This document shows positions 24,513-32,836 of a stretch of DNA of 64,000 nt, piece after piece (position 1 is the stretch's first letter; the number at the start of each line of letters is the position of its first letter). The translations under genes and the position numbers were made by a program. The stretch covers positions 36,863 through 100,862 of the forward strand of contig DATLSM010000045.1 of NCBI GenBank assembly GCA_035534175.1. Reading direction: 5' to 3'. Under the pieces are notes generated by a model. The model saw only the letters and a program-made list of their open reading frames with translations. It had not been told where the DNA came from and searched no databases. This DNA is from DATLSM01 sp035534175. Lineage in GTDB: Bacteria; Actinomycetota; Thermoleophilia; Solirubrobacterales; 70-9.

Positions 24513-25742
24513 CTAGGCCAGGTGGTTCTCCGCCGATCGCAACGGCGTTCGGTGCTCGGCGCTGGCGCGCAGCAGGGGGGCGGGGAGGTAGGCGTCTCCG
24601 TGGGAGCGCTGGAGCTCCTCTAATAGCGAGAGCGCCGAGGCGGTGCCGATCAGGTCGGCGATCTCCAGCGGACCGAGTGGCCAGTTGAAGCCGAGTCGCA
24701 TCGCGGTGTCCATGTCGGCGGGGGAGCCAACCTCCTCCCCGAGGGCAAAAGCCGCCTCGTTGGCGATCTGGGCCAGGAGGCGGGGCAGGATCAGCGGTCC
24801 GGTGGAGTCGATGCTGGCCAGCGCCTCGGGGTCCAGGGTCGGCGCGCCGATTCCCAGGTCGGGGTCGGGGTCGCGCCGGGATCCCTCGCTGTACTCAAAG
24901 AAGCCGCGCCCACTCTTTCGCCCGAACCGGCTTTTCTCCGCCAGCTCTTCCTGGATCGAGCTGGGGCGCCAACGCTCGGGTTCGCCCCCCTGGGCATAGA
25001 AGGAGCGCGCGACGCTGAGGTTGATGTCGAGCCCGATCAGGTCGATCAGCTCGAAGGGCCCCATGCGAAAGCCGCCGCCGATCCGGCAGACGCGGTCGAT
25101 CGTCGCCACGTCGGTGATCCCGTCGGCGAGGATCCGCAGCGACTCCAGGGTGAAGGGCCGGGCGAGGCGATTGGCGATGAAACCGGGACTGTCCTTGGCG
25201 CGTATCGGCGTGCGGCCCATCCGCTCACCCACCTCGGCGGTCGCCGTCAGGGCCTCCTCGGCCGAGTCGGCCGTGGCGACCACCTCCACCAGCTTCATCA
25301 ATGCCGGTGGGTTAAAGAAGTGCATGCCGACGACTCGCTCGGGGTGGGGGACACGGCTGGCGATCGCGGTCACCGGCAGGGAAGAGGTGTTGGTGGCGAG
25401 GATCGTCTCCGGACCAGCGAAGATGGCGGCCAGGGAGGCGAACAGCTCGCGCTTCAGCTCCAGGTCCTCGGGCGCCGCCTCGATCACCAGGTCGCAGCCA
25501 GCCAGTTCGGCGAGGCTCGGGGCGCCCGAGAGTCGCTCCCTCCCAGCCGCGGCGCCGGCCTTACTCCAGCGGCCGCGCTCGACCCCCTTCGCCAGGTCCT
25601 CGCCAACCCGCTCCAGGCCGGAGTCAAGCGCCGCGGGGATCGGGTCGTGCAATCTCGTCGGGTAACCGCCCAGGCAGGCGATCTGTGCGATCCCACTGCC
25701 CATGGTGCCGGCGCCGATGACGCCGATCCGCTCGACCCTCAC
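24513..25742 (-). CDS. 3-hydroxyacyl-CoA dehydrogenase
   Basis: The 409-aa enzyme oxidises 3-hydroxyacyl-CoA to 3-ketoacyl-CoA with NAD. The Rossmann GAGTMG motif is at residues 10-15, the catalytic His141 is in GMHFFNPP, and the catalytic Glu region follows at LMKLVEVV. Two copies of the C-terminal 3HCDH dimerisation domain are present (about 185-285 and 310-400), as in PaaH/FadB-like stand-alone proteins; the second has GFNWPLGPLEIADLIG. It overlaps the enoyl-CoA hydratase gene by 4 nt and is the last gene of the beta-oxidation run. Confidence 0.92.
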   Translation of the reverse strand: MRVERIGVIGAGTMGSGIAQIACLGGYPTRLHDPIPAALDSGLERVGEDLAKGVERGRWSKAGAAAGRERLSGAPSLAELAGCDLVIEAAPEDLELKRELFASLAAIFAGPETILATNTSSLPVTAIASRVPHPERVVGMHFFNPPALMKLVEVVATADSAEEALTATAEVGERMGRTPIRAKDSPGFIANRLARPFTLESLRILADGITDVATIDRVCRIGGGFRMGPFELIDLIGLDINLSVARSFYAQGGEPERWRPSSIQEELAEKSRFGRKSGRGFFEYSEGSRRDPDPDLGIGAPTLDPEALASIDSTGPLILPRLLAQIANEAAFALGEEVGSPADMDTAMRLGFNWPLGPLEIADLIGTASALSLLEELQRSHGDAYLPAPLLRASAEHRTPLRSAENHLA

Positions 25743-26515
25743 CGTCCCTTGAACTCCGGTTCACGCTTGGAGAGGAAGGCCTCCATGCCCTCCGCCCGGT
25801 CCTCGGTCGCCATCGCCAGCTCGTAGAGCCGTCGCTCGCTGTCCAGACCGGCGGAGAGCACCGTCTCCTCGGCGCTGAGCACCGCCTGCTTGGCCAGACG
25901 GGCGGCGATCGGGGCCTGTTTGGCGACCGCCCGGGCGAGCTCCATCGCCTCCTCCAGCCAGCGTCCCTCTGGCGCGACCCGGTTGACGAGGCCCATCTCC
26001 AGCCCGGCGGCGGCGTCGAAACGGCGCCCGGTGAGGACCAGCTCCATCGCCCGCTGCTTTCCCAGCAGCCGCCCCAGTCGCTGGGTGCCGCCGCCGCCGG
26101 GGATGATCCCCAGATTGATCTCGGGCTGGCCGAACGTTGCCGTCTCGGAGGCAACGATCATGTCGCAGGCCAGCGCCAGCTCGCAGCCGCCGCCCAGGGC
26201 CCAGCCGGAGACCGCGGCGATCAGCGGCGTCTTCACTCGCGCCAGGCGCCGCCAGAACTCGGCGGCGGGATGGTAGAGGGCCTCTGCGAAGGTGCGCTCG
26301 CTCATCGCCCTGATGTCGGCGCCGGCGGCGAAGACCGCGTCGGAGCCGGCGATCACGACGCAGCGCACCTCAGGGTCCTGATCCATCCGCTCCAGCTCGG
26401 CGGCGAGGCGCTCCATGACCTCTGGCGAGAGGGCGTTGCGCGCCTCGGGCCGATCGATGCGCAGCAGGGCGACGTGGCCCTCGAGCGAGGTGCTGACCAG
26501 ATCGCTCGCCGTCAC
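25739..26515 (-). CDS. Enoyl-CoA hydratase
   Basis: The 258-aa crotonase-fold enzyme adds water to 2-enoyl-CoA. The oxyanion-hole regions AAGADIRAM and SGWALGGGCELALACD and both catalytic glutamates (E112 and E132, in GQPEINLGIIPGGGGTQRL) are present, so it should be active as a hydratase and not only as an isomerase. It is read between the acyl-CoA dehydrogenase and the hydroxyacyl-CoA dehydrogenase genes and overlaps the latter. Confidence 0.93.
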   Translation of the reverse strand: MTASDLVSTSLEGHVALLRIDRPEARNALSPEVMERLAAELERMDQDPEVRCVVIAGSDAVFAAGADIRAMSERTFAEALYHPAAEFWRRLARVKTPLIAAVSGWALGGGCELALACDMIVASETATFGQPEINLGIIPGGGGTQRLGRLLGKQRAMELVLTGRRFDAAAGLEMGLVNRVAPEGRWLEEAMELARAVAKQAPIAARLAKQAVLSAEETVLSAGLDSERRLYELAMATEDRAEGMEAFLSKREPEFKGR

Positions 26516-26575
26516 CCGTTCAGACCGCCAGCCAAATTGGGCAATCGCCTCGCTCGGCTGGCGAAGAGCCGGCCC

Positions 26576-27754
26576 TCACGCTCCCTCGCTCGTCTCGAAG
26601 GGAAGCATCGCGTTGATCCCTGTCGCGGCGCGGCCGATGATCAGCTTTTGGATCTGGGAGGTGCCCTCGTAGAGCGTCGTCACCCGCGCGTCGCGCAGGT
26701 AGCGCTCCACCGGGTAGTCGTCGACGTAGCCAGCGCCGCCGTGCACCTGGATCGCCAGGTTGGCGCACTCGACCGCCGACTCCGTCGCGTACAGCTTGGC
26801 CACTGAGGTCTCCATCGTGTTCGGCTTGCCTTCATCCTTCAGCGCGCCGGCGCGGTAGACCAGCATTCGCGAGGCGTCGCGCTTGAGGATCATGTCGGCG
26901 ATCATCTCCTGGACCAGTTGGAAGCGGGCCAGGGGCACGCCGAACTGCTTGCGCTCCTTCGCGTATTGCACCGAGGCATCGACGCAGCCGTCGCAGATCC
27001 CGACGCAACCGGCGGCGACGCTGTAGCGGCCGTTGTCCAGGGCGCTCATCGCCACCTTGAAGCCGTCGCCGATATCGCCAAGCATGTGCTCATCACCGAC
27101 CTCGACCTCGTCGAGCGAGAGTGAGGCGGTGTCGGAGGAGCGCAGGCCGAGCTTTCCGTGGATCTCCTGCGTGGAGAATCCCTCGCTGGCGGTGGGGACG
27201 AGGAAGCAGGCGAGGCCGCGGTGCTTCTTCTCGGGGTCGGTCTGGGCGAAGATCAGGGCAACCTCGGCGAAGTTGCCGAGGGAGATCCACATCTTCTGGC
27301 CGCTGATCGACCAGCCGGAGGCGGTCTTGGTGGCTCGCGTGCGCAGGTTGGCGGCGTCGGAGCCGGTGTCGGGCTCGGTCAGCCCGAAACAGCCGAGCGC
27401 CTCGCCGGAGCACAGCCGCGGCAGCCACTTTCGCTTCTGCTCCTCTGTCCCCCAGCGCTCGATCGAGCCCGCGACCAGCGAGGTCTGCACCGAGACGACG
27501 GTTCGGGCGGAGGAATCGGCGCGCCCGACCTGCTCCACGATCAGGCCGTAACCGAGGTAGTCGAGACCGCGTCCTCCGTATTCCTCGGCGACCGGCGCGC
27601 CGAGGTAGCCGACCTCGCCCAGCTTGCTCGCCAGCTCGCGGTCAAAGCGCCCCGCCCGGTCGTTATCGCGCACCCGTGGCGCGATCTCGCGGTCGGCGAA
27701 CTCGCGAGCCGTTTCGGAGATCAGTCGCTGCTCGTCGCTCAGCTGGAAGTCCAT
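26576..27754 (-). CDS. Acyl-CoA dehydrogenase
   Basis: The 392-aa FAD enzyme introduces the first double bond of beta-oxidation. Seen are the FGLTEPDTGSDAANLRTRA flavin/substrate segment, KMWISLGNFAEV, the C-terminal QVHGGAGYVDDYPVERYLRD motif and the catalytic Glu363 in LYEGTSQIQ, the usual position for short- and medium-chain enzymes. Electrons would pass to an ETF, which is not encoded in this window. It is followed on the same strand by enoyl-CoA hydratase after 60 nt. Confidence 0.94.
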   Translation of the reverse strand: MDFQLSDEQRLISETAREFADREIAPRVRDNDRAGRFDRELASKLGEVGYLGAPVAEEYGGRGLDYLGYGLIVEQVGRADSSARTVVSVQTSLVAGSIERWGTEEQKRKWLPRLCSGEALGCFGLTEPDTGSDAANLRTRATKTASGWSISGQKMWISLGNFAEVALIFAQTDPEKKHRGLACFLVPTASEGFSTQEIHGKLGLRSSDTASLSLDEVEVGDEHMLGDIGDGFKVAMSALDNGRYSVAAGCVGICDGCVDASVQYAKERKQFGVPLARFQLVQEMIADMILKRDASRMLVYRAGALKDEGKPNTMETSVAKLYATESAVECANLAIQVHGGAGYVDDYPVERYLRDARVTTLYEGTSQIQKLIIGRAATGINAMLPFETSEGA

Positions 27755-27784
27755 CTCACCCCTGCCTTCTGGTTCTCGACTTGG

Positions 27785-28579
27785 TCATCGAAGCTCCTCG
27801 CCCCGTATCGCCGCGAATGCCTCCTGCGCCTCGCGGGTGCGGGGGCCGGGGGCCTCGGGCAGCTCGGTCCCGTCGATCGAGGACACCGCCTGGATCTCCC
27901 GCGTCGTGGAGGCGAGGAAGGCCTCCCCCGCCGCGCGAAGGTCGGCCACCGGCCAGATGCCCTCCTCGACGTCGAGCGATCTGATCAGGCGGTCCCTGGT
28001 GATCGACTCCAGCACCCCGGCATCGAGAGCCGGCGTGCGCAGCGAGCCCTGCGGCGAGACCCAGAAGATCGAGGAGGTGGGCGGCTCCAGCACCGTGCCG
28101 TCGGGCGCGACCAGGACCGCCTCATCGGCGCCCCGGGCCTTCGCCAGCCGCGTCGCCTGCATGTTGGCGGCGTAGGAGAGCGACTTGACCCCGTTGAGGA
28201 TCACGCTCGGGCAGTAGGTGACGGCGGCAATTCGCAGCGTCTCGGCGTGGGGCGGCAGGGGCTCGATGGCGGCGATTCGACGGCCCCCGCGGGTGGCGAT
28301 CACCCGCAGTTGCCCCTCGCCCTCGCCCAGGCGCTCGATGAGAGCGTTAATCTCGCGCTCCAGCGCGGCGCGGTCGAACTCCAGCTCGATCGCCGCGCTC
28401 GAGCGCTCGAGCCGGTCGAGGTGGTCGGCCAGAGCGAAGAGCCTGCCGGCGTAGATGCGGATCACCTCAAAGGCGCCGTCGCCCCGGTAGAGGCCGTCGT
28501 CCTTCAGCGGGACCCTCGCCTCGGCGGTGGGGCAGATCGCTCCATCGATGCTGGCGAGCTCAATCAAGGTGGTCGTCAT
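27785..28579 (-). CDS. Class IV aminotransferase (PLP)
   Basis: The 264-aa fold type IV PLP protein resembles branched-chain aminotransferases and aminodeoxychorismate lyase. The N-terminal DDGLYRGDGAFEVIRIYAG, the Lys in GVKSLSYAANMQATRLAKARGADEAVLV and the C-terminal SSIFWVSPQGSLRTPALDAGVLESITRD are family hallmarks. Which reaction it performs cannot be settled by eye; the length suits either. I start at the ATG at 28579 because the upstream residues are a basic, unfamiliar run. It sits within the beta-oxidation genes. Confidence 0.82.
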   Translation of the reverse strand: MTTTLIELASIDGAICPTAEARVPLKDDGLYRGDGAFEVIRIYAGRLFALADHLDRLERSSAAIELEFDRAALEREINALIERLGEGEGQLRVIATRGGRRIAAIEPLPPHAETLRIAAVTYCPSVILNGVKSLSYAANMQATRLAKARGADEAVLVAPDGTVLEPPTSSIFWVSPQGSLRTPALDAGVLESITRDRLIRSLDVEEGIWPVADLRAAGEAFLASTTREIQAVSSIDGTELPEAPGPRTREAQEAFAAIRGEELR

Positions 28580-28664
28580 TGGCGCGGCGAGGCTATCTCT
28601 CCGTCGCCTTTCGCGCATCGCTCACCAGGAGCGGATCAGGTCTCGACCCTGCGGCCCTCCGCGC

Positions 28665-29864
28665 TCACAGCGCTTCGAACACGGTGGCCAGGCCCTGTCC
28701 GACGCCGACGCAGAGGGTGGCTATGCCGTAGCGCCCGCCGCGGCGGCGCAGCTCTCGCACCAGCGTCGTGCTGAGCCGGGCGCCCGAGCAGCCCAGCGGA
28801 TGGCCGAGGGCGATCGCCCCGCCGTTGACGTTGAGCCGCTCCTCCTCGATCCCCAGCTCCCGCGCGCAGGCCAGCGCTTGTGAGGCGAACGCCTCGTTCA
28901 ACTCGACCAGGTCGACCTGCTCGAGAGTTATGCCGGCGGCGGCGAGGGCGCGCGGCACCGCCTCGACCGGGCCAATCCCCATGTAGGCGGGGTCGACGCC
29001 GGCCACGCCAAAGGAGACGACTCGGGCCAGCGGCTCAGCCCCCAGCTGCTTCACCCCGGCCTCCGATGCGATCAGCAGGCAGGCGGCGCCGTCGTTCAGC
29101 GTCGAGGCGTTGCCGGCGGTCACCGTGCCGCCCTCGCGGAAGACCGGGCGCAGCGCGGCCAGCTTCTCCGCAGAGGCGTCGGGACGAGGTCCCTCGTCGG
29201 CCTCGACGACGATGGTCTCGCGCCCCCGGGGCGCCTCGATCGCGACGATCTCCTCAGCCAGCAGCCCCGCCTCGGCGGCGGCAACCGCGCGCCGGTGGCT
29301 GCGCAGAGCGAAGGCGTCCTGGTCCTCGCGGCTGACCCCGTAGCGCTCGGCGACGTTCTCTCCGGTCTCGCCCATCGACTCGGTCGAGACCCCGAGCTCC
29401 TCCATCCGCCGGTTCACCATTCGCCAGCCCAGGGTTGTGTCGTGCATCGTCTGCGCGCCGCGCGGCAGGGCGCGTTCGGGCTTCTCCACGACCCACGGAG
29501 CGCGGCTCATCGACTCGACCCCACCGGCCAGGTAGAGGTCGCCCTCGCCCAGCTTGACCGCCCGGGCAGCAGCGTTGACCGCCTCCAGACCCGAGGCGCA
29601 GAGGCGGTTGACGGTGGCCCCCGGGACGCTGTGGGGAAGTCCGGCGAGCAGCGCGGCCATTCGCGCCACGTCCCGGTTGTCCTCGCCCGCCTGGTTCGCC
29701 GCGCCGAGGTAGATGTCGGCGATTGCCGCCGGGTCGACGCCGGTGCGCTCGATCAGCCCCCCGATCACGTGGGCGGCGAGATCGTCGGGGCGCAGGCTGG
29801 AGAGGGCGCCCCGGTAGGAGCCCATAGGGGTGCGTATCGCGTCAACTACGTAGGCCTCGGTCAC
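28665..29864 (-). CDS. Acetyl-CoA acyltransferase (thiolase)
   Basis: The 399-aa degradative thiolase cleaves 3-ketoacyl-CoA with CoA. The acylated Cys89 (NRLCASGLE), His355 (GGAIALGHPLGCSGAR) and the acid/base Cys385 (LCVGVGQG) are all present, together with the NEAFA motif. It is the first gene of a minus-strand run that also holds a class IV aminotransferase, acyl-CoA dehydrogenase, enoyl-CoA hydratase and hydroxyacyl-CoA dehydrogenase, so a whole fatty-acid degradation turn is encoded here. Confidence 0.95.
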   Translation of the reverse strand: MTEAYVVDAIRTPMGSYRGALSSLRPDDLAAHVIGGLIERTGVDPAAIADIYLGAANQAGEDNRDVARMAALLAGLPHSVPGATVNRLCASGLEAVNAAARAVKLGEGDLYLAGGVESMSRAPWVVEKPERALPRGAQTMHDTTLGWRMVNRRMEELGVSTESMGETGENVAERYGVSREDQDAFALRSHRRAVAAAEAGLLAEEIVAIEAPRGRETIVVEADEGPRPDASAEKLAALRPVFREGGTVTAGNASTLNDGAACLLIASEAGVKQLGAEPLARVVSFGVAGVDPAYMGIGPVEAVPRALAAAGITLEQVDLVELNEAFASQALACARELGIEEERLNVNGGAIALGHPLGCSGARLSTTLVRELRRRGGRYGIATLCVGVGQGLATVFEAL

Positions 29865-29894
29865 GGCGAGGGATTAAATTAAAACAGGGAGCCG

Positions 29895-30212
29895 GTGCTC
29901 GCGCGTATCCTTAGGCCCGTGGGATTCCTCCTGGGGACGGTGGCGATTCTCCTCTTCCTCGGTGGCGTGCTGCTTGTGGTCGGGCGCCTCTATCCGGGAA
30001 GCAGCGCCGAGGTGATTGATTGGCGCCCGACCCGATCACCCGAAGTCGAGGTCCAGAACGAGATCGACGATGTCCGCCAGATGCTGGAGGCCCAGAACGA
30101 ATTGCGCCGCCGGCGCGGCGCCCCCGAGGTGACCGAGGGGGAGCTGCGGGCGAGGGTCGACGAGGAGGAGCGCGAGCGCCTGCGCTGGCAGGGCCCCTTC
30201 GGGGCCACCTAG
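29895..30212 (+). CDS. Small membrane-anchored coiled-coil protein
   Basis: The 105-aa protein starts with GTG preceded by AGGGAG. It has one N-terminal helix (about residues 10-30, FLLGTVAILLFLGGVLLVVG), then a charged helical segment rich in Glu, Arg and Gln (EIDDVRQMLEAQNELRRRRG) which should form a coiled coil. No domain is recognised. It is divergent from the thiolase gene with an A/T-rich 30-nt gap between them, and its stop codon interlocks with the stop of the MFS gene on the other strand (CTAG). Confidence 0.65.
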   Translation: MLARILRPVGFLLGTVAILLFLGGVLLVVGRLYPGSSAEVIDWRPTRSPEVEVQNEIDDVRQMLEAQNELRRRRGAPEVTEGELRARVDEEERERLRWQGPFGAT

Positions 30213-31630
30213 ATTTCCGCCGCGCCCGGCGCGACGCCGCGCAGTGGATCTGGCCGGGGTGGGGGCGGCGCTTCGACGCGGGCAGCGCGCGGGCCGAGCG
30301 CCAGCGCCAGGGCCGCCGTGCCGAGTCCGGTGGCAAGCGAGAAGACCCAGCCGCGTCGTATACCGGTAAGCAGTTCGCCCGGGGCCGGGTTGTCGAGCAG
30401 GGCGACCAGCATCGCCACGCCGATCGCCGCGCCGATCTGGCGGGCCATGCCGAAGACCGCAGTGCCGGTGGCGAATCGATCCGCAGGCAGGGACGCCGTG
30501 GCGGCGGCGGGCAGCGTTCCGAGGACCATGCCGACCCCCGCCCCGCCCAGCATGAAGCCCGGGAGGAAGGCGCCGGCGTAGTCGGGGCTCGGGCCGACCG
30601 AGGCGAGGATCAGGGCGAAGCCGGCGGCAAAGACCAGCCCACCGGTGGCCGCCACCGGTCGCTGGCCGACCCTTCCTCCGAGTCGTCCCGACGGTACCGC
30701 GAAGACGGCCGCCATCAGCGGTCCGGGCGAGAGCGCGAGCCCCGCGTGCAGAGCCGAGTACCCCCAGACCTCGGTCAGCAGCAGCACCCCGGAGAGCAGC
30801 ATCGCGCCGAAACCGGCGAAGAAGACGGCGGCTGCAAGGTTCGCCACGGCGAAGGAGCGGACCCGCAGCAGGGGCAGCTCGATCACCGGAGCCGGGTGTC
30901 GGCCCGAGCGCACAAGGAACGCTGCGACCAGCCCGATCGCGGCGCCGAATGCGCCAATGATTCGCGCGTCGGCCCATCCCCAGTCGGGTCCCTTGACGAT
31001 CCCGGCGGTGAGCAGGGCGATGCCGATCGCCAGCTCGGCCGCGCCGATCAGATCGGGAGGTGCGTCGTCGGGTTCGCGGATCTCGCGCAGGCTGCGCGCG
31101 GCGATCAGCGCGGTGACCAGGCCGATCGGGATGTTCACGACGAAGATCCAGCGCCAGCTGAGCCCCACCAGGAGGCCGCCGATCGGAGGACCGAGCGCGG
31201 CGGCGGCTCCGCCGACCGCCGACCAGATTCCGATCGCCACCGCGCGCTCGCTCGCCGGGAAGGCGGGGAGGATCAGGCCCAGCGTGGTCGGCAGCATCAT
31301 CGCCCCGCCCGAGGCCTGCAGGACCCGGGCCCCGACGAGGAACGGGATCGAGGGCGCGACGGCGCAGAGGGCGGAGGCGGAGGAGAAGAGCAGCAGGCCG
31401 GCGATGAAGACCCGCTTGCGCCCGACCCTGTCGGCGATCCGACCTGCCGGAACGAGCAGGGCGGCGAAAACGATCGCGTAGGCGTTCAGCACCCAGGAGA
31501 GGCTTGAGAGCGAGGCCCCGCCGAAATTCACGGCCATCGAGGGGAAGGCGATGTTGACGATGAAGAGGTCGAGGCTGGCCATGAACAGCCCCACCGAGGT
31601 GATGGTGAGGACCTTCCAACGCTGCTCCAT
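30209..31630 (-). CDS. MFS exporter of the DHA2 (EmrB/QacA) family
   Basis: The 473-aa transporter has about fourteen helices. It shows motif A in the second loop (GRIADRVGRKRVFIAG), motif C in helix 5 (IWSAVGGAAAALGPPIGGLL) and SWRWIFVVNIPIGL. It is probably a drug/proton antiporter. The ATG at 31630 follows a GGAG site. It is divergently transcribed from an HxlR-type regulator, and the two promoters overlap at an inverted repeat, so regulation by that protein is likely. Confidence 0.9.
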   Translation of the reverse strand: MEQRWKVLTITSVGLFMASLDLFIVNIAFPSMAVNFGGASLSSLSWVLNAYAIVFAALLVPAGRIADRVGRKRVFIAGLLLFSSASALCAVAPSIPFLVGARVLQASGGAMMLPTTLGLILPAFPASERAVAIGIWSAVGGAAAALGPPIGGLLVGLSWRWIFVVNIPIGLVTALIAARSLREIREPDDAPPDLIGAAELAIGIALLTAGIVKGPDWGWADARIIGAFGAAIGLVAAFLVRSGRHPAPVIELPLLRVRSFAVANLAAAVFFAGFGAMLLSGVLLLTEVWGYSALHAGLALSPGPLMAAVFAVPSGRLGGRVGQRPVAATGGLVFAAGFALILASVGPSPDYAGAFLPGFMLGGAGVGMVLGTLPAAATASLPADRFATGTAVFGMARQIGAAIGVAMLVALLDNPAPGELLTGIRRGWVFSLATGLGTAALALALGPRAARVEAPPPPRPDPLRGVAPGAAEI

Positions 31631-31667
31631 CGCGACTCCAATCAACGTGGCTTGTAAATCAAAAGGC

Positions 31668-31711
31668 ACCCTAGCGAAGTAACTTGCAAAAGGCAAGTAA
31701 GTGGCTAGAAT
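31668..31711. promoter_or_regulatory. Divergent promoters and operator between MFS and HxlR genes
   Basis: For the HxlR gene: TTGCAA at 31684-31689, 16-nt spacer, TAGAAT at 31706-31711, then 6 nt to the ATG, so a leaderless transcript. For the MFS gene on the minus strand: TTGCCT (31691-31696), 17-nt spacer, TAGGGT (31668-31673). A perfect inverted repeat, acttgc-N5-gcaagt at 31682-31698, covers both -35 regions and is the likely HxlR binding site. Confidence 0.6.
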
Positions 31712-31717
31712 AGCCGT

Positions 31718-32209
31718 ATGGCCATCCAGGCATTCGCCGATCTGAACTGCTCGGTCGCCCGCCCCCTGGCCTTCCTGGGCGAGCGTTGGTCGCTGCTGGT
31801 GGTGCGCGATCTCTTTCTCGGCCACAGACGCTTCGACCAGATCCAGGAGTCGCTGGGGGTGGCGAGCAACGTGCTCTCTCAGCGCCTGGCGACGCTGGTC
31901 GAGGAGGGAATCGTCGAGCGCCAGCGCTACAGCGAGCACCCCGAGCGGTTCGAGTACCGGCTGACCGAGAAGGGCCGCGACCTGCAGCCGGTGCTGCTTG
32001 CGCTCCTGCGCTGGGGAGACCGCTACACAGCAGATCTCAAGGGGCCGCCGCTGGAGACGGTCCATGCCGCGTGCGGCCAGGTCTTCCACATGGTCCCCAC
32101 CTGCTCGGAGTGCGGCGGCGAGTTGGACTCGCGCCACGTTCACAGCCAGCCGGGCCCCGGCGCGACCGATGCGCAGCGCCGGGCGTCCGCGGCTCGGCGC
32201 GCCGCCTAG
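31718..32209 (+). CDS. HxlR-family transcriptional regulator
   Basis: The 163-aa protein has the HxlR winged helix: CSVARPLAFLGERWSLLVVRDLFLG, then RRFDQIQESLGVASNVLSQRL as the recognition region, and the wing ERQRYSEHPERFEYRLTEKG. The C-terminal half holds a CSECG pair plus further Cys/His residues, which could bind a metal or sense thiol stress. It lies divergent from an MFS exporter gene and probably represses both genes through the shared inverted repeat. The 3' end reads RRASAARRAA and stops 8 nt before the next gene. Confidence 0.9.
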   Translation: MAIQAFADLNCSVARPLAFLGERWSLLVVRDLFLGHRRFDQIQESLGVASNVLSQRLATLVEEGIVERQRYSEHPERFEYRLTEKGRDLQPVLLALLRWGDRYTADLKGPPLETVHAACGQVFHMVPTCSECGGELDSRHVHSQPGPGATDAQRRASAARRAA

Positions 32210-32217
32210 GCGGCGCG

Positions 32218-32706
32218 ATGGCGCGGGCGCTGATTGTCGGCTGTGGCTGTCGCGGTCGACTGCTGGGCGAGCGGCTGCTCGCCCGGGGCTGGGCGGTGCG
32301 CGGCACGAGCCGTTGGGAGGAGGGCCTGGCGGCGATCGAGGCGGCCGGGATCGAGTCGGCCATCGCCGACCCCGACCGTCCCGCCACTCTGCTCGATCTG
32401 GTCGGTGACGTGGCGATCGTCCACTGGCTGCTTGGATCCGCCCAGGCCGAGCCGGAGGTGATCGCCGCGATTCACGGCCCGCGGTTGGAGCGGATGCTGG
32501 AGCGGCTGGTCGACACCCCGGTGCGGGGTTTCGTCTATGAGGCGGCTGGTCGGGTGCAGCGCCACCACCTGCAAGGGGGAAGGGAAATCGTCGAGGCGGC
32601 GGCCGAGACCTGGAGGGTTCCGGTCGAGGTGGTCGACGCGGACCCCACCGATCCCGATGTTTGGCTGGCGGCGATGCTCGCCGCCAGCCAACGACTGACG
32701 AGCTGA
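32218..32706 (+). CDS. Small Rossmann-like NAD(P)-binding protein
   Basis: The 162-aa protein starts MARALIVGCGCRGRLLGERL, a Gly-rich nucleotide-binding turn followed by GTSRWEEGLAAIEAAG, as in epimerase-like and YeeZ-like proteins. It is much shorter than full epimerases and lacks a visible Tyr-x3-Lys motif; the end has DADPTDPDVWLAAMLAA. It may be a degenerate epimerase or a small oxidoreductase. It follows the HxlR gene closely and may be co-transcribed. Confidence 0.6.
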   Translation: MARALIVGCGCRGRLLGERLLARGWAVRGTSRWEEGLAAIEAAGIESAIADPDRPATLLDLVGDVAIVHWLLGSAQAEPEVIAAIHGPRLERMLERLVDTPVRGFVYEAAGRVQRHHLQGGREIVEAAAETWRVPVEVVDADPTDPDVWLAAMLAASQRLTS

Positions 32707-32836
32707 GTCCTGATCTGGGTCGAGAGGTGGCCCGCAGGCGCGGCGTCTACCCGCCGCCGGCCCGGTGAATGAATATGTCTAAACTCGGATTGGAATTAGG
32801 TAGATTTAAAAGCCCAACGGAATTCGGAGGCTGCGG

